Origin: an uncultured Sulfitobacter sp.
GTDB taxonomy: Bacteria > Pseudomonadota > Alphaproteobacteria > Rhodobacterales > Rhodobacteraceae
Length of the DNA stretch: 7,217 bases
Direction of reading: 5' to 3'
NCBI GenBank assembly: GCA_937923365.1
Contig: CALAIJ010000135.1
Location: 1 to 7,217 of the forward strand
Positions 6,132-7,217 of the stretch are shown here, piece after piece. A program made the position numbers and the translations under genes. The number at the start of each line of letters is the position of its first letter. Position 1 is the stretch's first letter. The notes below the pieces were generated by a model. The model was not told the origin of the DNA. It saw only the letters and a program-made list of their open reading frames with translations, and searched no databases.

Positions 6132-6975
6132 GATACGCTACGCCCGACCGGACGAGCGCGAAGAAGTCGCGCAGTTCATGAACACGGTCTTTCACAAAGC
6201 CAAGTGGGACATCGACGGCTGGCGCAGGCTGATCGCAGGGCGATGGTGCGGACCAGACGGGCGCTATGCGATCATCGTACGCGAAGGCACCCAACTGGTC
6301 GGATGTCTGGGTCTTATCTATGCTGAACGGATCACGGCAAGCGGCGTGCGCACGACGGCGGACATGACCTCGTGGTACGTTCTCAAGGAATTTCGCGGCG
6401 GCGGTGTCGGGCAGAAAATGCTGCGGCTGGCGTGTAGTGATCCAGAGGTGACGGTCACCAACTTCTCCTCCGCCAAGGCGGCAGTGCAAGTGCTGGAAAA
6501 AGCCGGTCTGGTCGTTTTGGACAAAGAGCGGCTGGTCTGGCACCCGTCGCAGGCCAAGGGTTTTCCTGTTCATGATGACCCGTTGGCGTTGACCAATCTG
6601 CCCGCCAAGGACCGCCGGATCATCGCAGATCATCAAGGCCTGCCACTGCGCCATCTGGCAGTGGAGACACCTGACGGACTGTGTACGCTTGTGATCTATC
6701 CGCAAAAGAAACACGACGCATATGTCACGCATGAGGTGATGTATTGCGGCGATCAGACGCTCTTTGCCAGCTATGCCGGGCGCATCGCCGCATCAGTGCT
6801 GCCTGCGCGCGAAGCGATCCTGTCACTGGACCGACGCTTTGCGCGCGACGGGATTGCCCCTGATGACGTGACCGAATTTGCCACCCCGCGATTTTGCCAA
6901 CAAGGGCTCTTGGACTTTGCCGAGATCGACATGCTTTATTCGGAGTGCGTGTTGCTGGGGATCAAAATCCACTGA
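6124..6975 (+). CDS. GNAT-family N-acyltransferase with unassigned C-terminal half
   Basis: The 283-residue protein is predicted to move an acyl group from acyl-CoA (acetyl-CoA by default) to an amine. Residues 1-150 are a GNAT fold: IRYARPDEREEVAQFM at the start, a strand block ending GCLGLIY near 60-66, and the CoA pyrophosphate loop R91-G-G-G-V-G96 after DMTSWYVLKEF. The SWYV-x-x-x-(F/Y)RG pattern recalls GNATs in exopolysaccharide loci; this is from memory. Residues about 155-283 have no motif I recognise; they could be a degenerate second GNAT-like domain. There is no signal peptide. GAGG (6114-6117) six bases upstream supports the ATG at 6124, which lies inside the last codons of the deacetylase gene (8-nt overlap). 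This strong overlap argues for a shared pathway, with the acyltransferase possibly re-acylating the amine the deacetylase exposes. The substrate is unknown. Confidence 0.82.
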   Translation: MVEIRYARPDEREEVAQFMNTVFHKAKWDIDGWRRLIAGRWCGPDGRYAIIVREGTQLVGCLGLIYAERITASGVRTTADMTSWYVLKEFRGGGVGQKMLRLACSDPEVTVTNFSSAKAAVQVLEKAGLVVLDKERLVWHPSQAKGFPVHDDPLALTNLPAKDRRIIADHQGLPLRHLAVETPDGLCTLVIYPQKKHDAYVTHEVMYCGDQTLFASYAGRIAASVLPAREAILSLDRRFARDGIAPDDVTEFATPRFCQQGLLDFAEIDMLYSECVLLGIKIH

Positions 6976-7042
6976 CCTTTGTGGTTTCGGACATTTGCGG
7001 TATCCTCAGCTGATCTGCCAGCACGAAGCCCAAAGGATACCG
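6976..7042 (+). promoter_or_regulatory. Leader with inverted repeat covering the Shine-Dalgarno of the last gene
   Basis: CGGTATCCT (6998-7006) and AGGATACCG (7034-7042) form a perfect 9-bp inverted repeat that ends exactly at the ATG of the last gene and contains its AGGA ribosome site. Inside the 27-base loop, GCTG (7009-7012) and CAGC (7019-7022) can form a small second hairpin. Further upstream, CCTTTG (6976-6981) is perfectly complementary to CAAAGG (7031-7036), which overlaps the 3' arm, giving an alternative pairing that also covers the ribosome site. No T-run follows, so it is not an intrinsic terminator. It could be a translational control hairpin or, as DNA, an operator with widely spaced arms. 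No promoter is obvious in the gap. Confidence 0.45.
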
Positions 7043-7217
7043 ATGATGAGAGTCCTCTGCCTTGCCGTCTTTTTCGCGATTGCCGCCAACACGGCACCTG
7101 CGCAGGAATTCAGTGCGACCTGCCAGCCGATCTTTGACGCTGTTGCCGCAGAGAACCCGACAAATTTCGAGCAGTGCGAACCCACGGTCGCGGAATATGA
7201 GTTGCTGGAATGTGAGC
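7043..7217 (+). CDS. Secreted cysteine-containing protein, partial (cut by right edge)
   Basis: The first 58 residues of an exported protein are visible. A Sec signal peptide runs from MMR through a hydrophobic stretch VLCLAVFFAIAA to A18-P-A20, with likely cleavage before Q21-E22. The mature part holds Cys27, Cys45 and Cys57 in an otherwise acidic, polar sequence, which suggests disulfide bonds in the periplasm or outside the cell. The family is not recognisable from this fragment. Two adjacent ATGs (7043 and 7046) are possible; AGGA at 7034-7037 is 5 or 8 bases away, so either could be used, and both give the same signal peptide. The gap to the GNAT gene is 67 bp and contains a conspicuous inverted repeat, so this gene may be controlled separately. 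Confidence 0.7.
   Translation, partial: MMRVLCLAVFFAIAANTAPAQEFSATCQPIFDAVAAENPTNFEQCEPTVAEYELLECE

Noticed and set aside
6064..6732. Open frame of 222 codons on the minus strand opposite the GNAT gene
   Set aside because: Antisense to the GNAT core; composition is that of a shadow frame and no domain is visible.

Overview
The window looks like chromosomal DNA of a Rhodobacterales (roseobacter-group) alphaproteobacterium. This is a judgement by recall: the DNA is GC-rich with GC-rich third positions, and the EttA, NadD and Tat-exported DacB proteins resemble roseobacter versions. No IS element, phage gene, tRNA, rRNA or CRISPR array is visible. The genes are tightly packed and ordinary in composition.

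Layout. On the minus strand, positions 1-1290 hold the N-terminal 430 residues of the ABC-F translation factor EttA, cut by the left edge. A 51-bp gap then separates it from a divergent, rightward run of six complete genes: a lipoprotein alpha/beta hydrolase of the DUF900 (COG4782) type (1342-2652), a stand-alone MOSC protein overlapping it by ATGA (2649-3134), nicotinate-nucleotide adenylyltransferase NadD (3206-3808), a Tat-exported PBP4-type D-Ala-D-Ala carboxypeptidase DacB (3876-5363), a cytoplasmic polysaccharide-deacetylase-like protein (5370-6131) and a GNAT acyltransferase (6124-6975). A signal-peptide-bearing, cysteine-containing protein begins at 7043 and runs off the right edge.

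How the genes work together. EttA (translation under low energy) and NadD (NAD synthesis) are housekeeping genes. The hydrolase and MOSC genes are translationally coupled, but their substrates are unknown. The last three complete genes form the most suggestive module: a periplasmic peptidoglycan hydrolase, then a CE4-like deacetylase and a GNAT whose frames overlap by 8 nt. A deacetylase next to an acyltransferase suggests removal and replacement of N-acyl groups on an envelope sugar or its precursor. That is inference.

The most unusual sequence structure is in the short non-coding gaps. The ettA/hydrolase gap contains a perfect 7+7 inverted repeat that competes with a 10-bp hairpin whose bulge holds the hydrolase start codon. 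The gap before the last gene contains a perfect 9-bp inverted repeat that buries that gene's Shine-Dalgarno sequence, plus a second upstream segment able to pair with part of the same site. These are candidate regulatory elements, not proven ones. I see no clearly new multi-gene defence or metabolic system.
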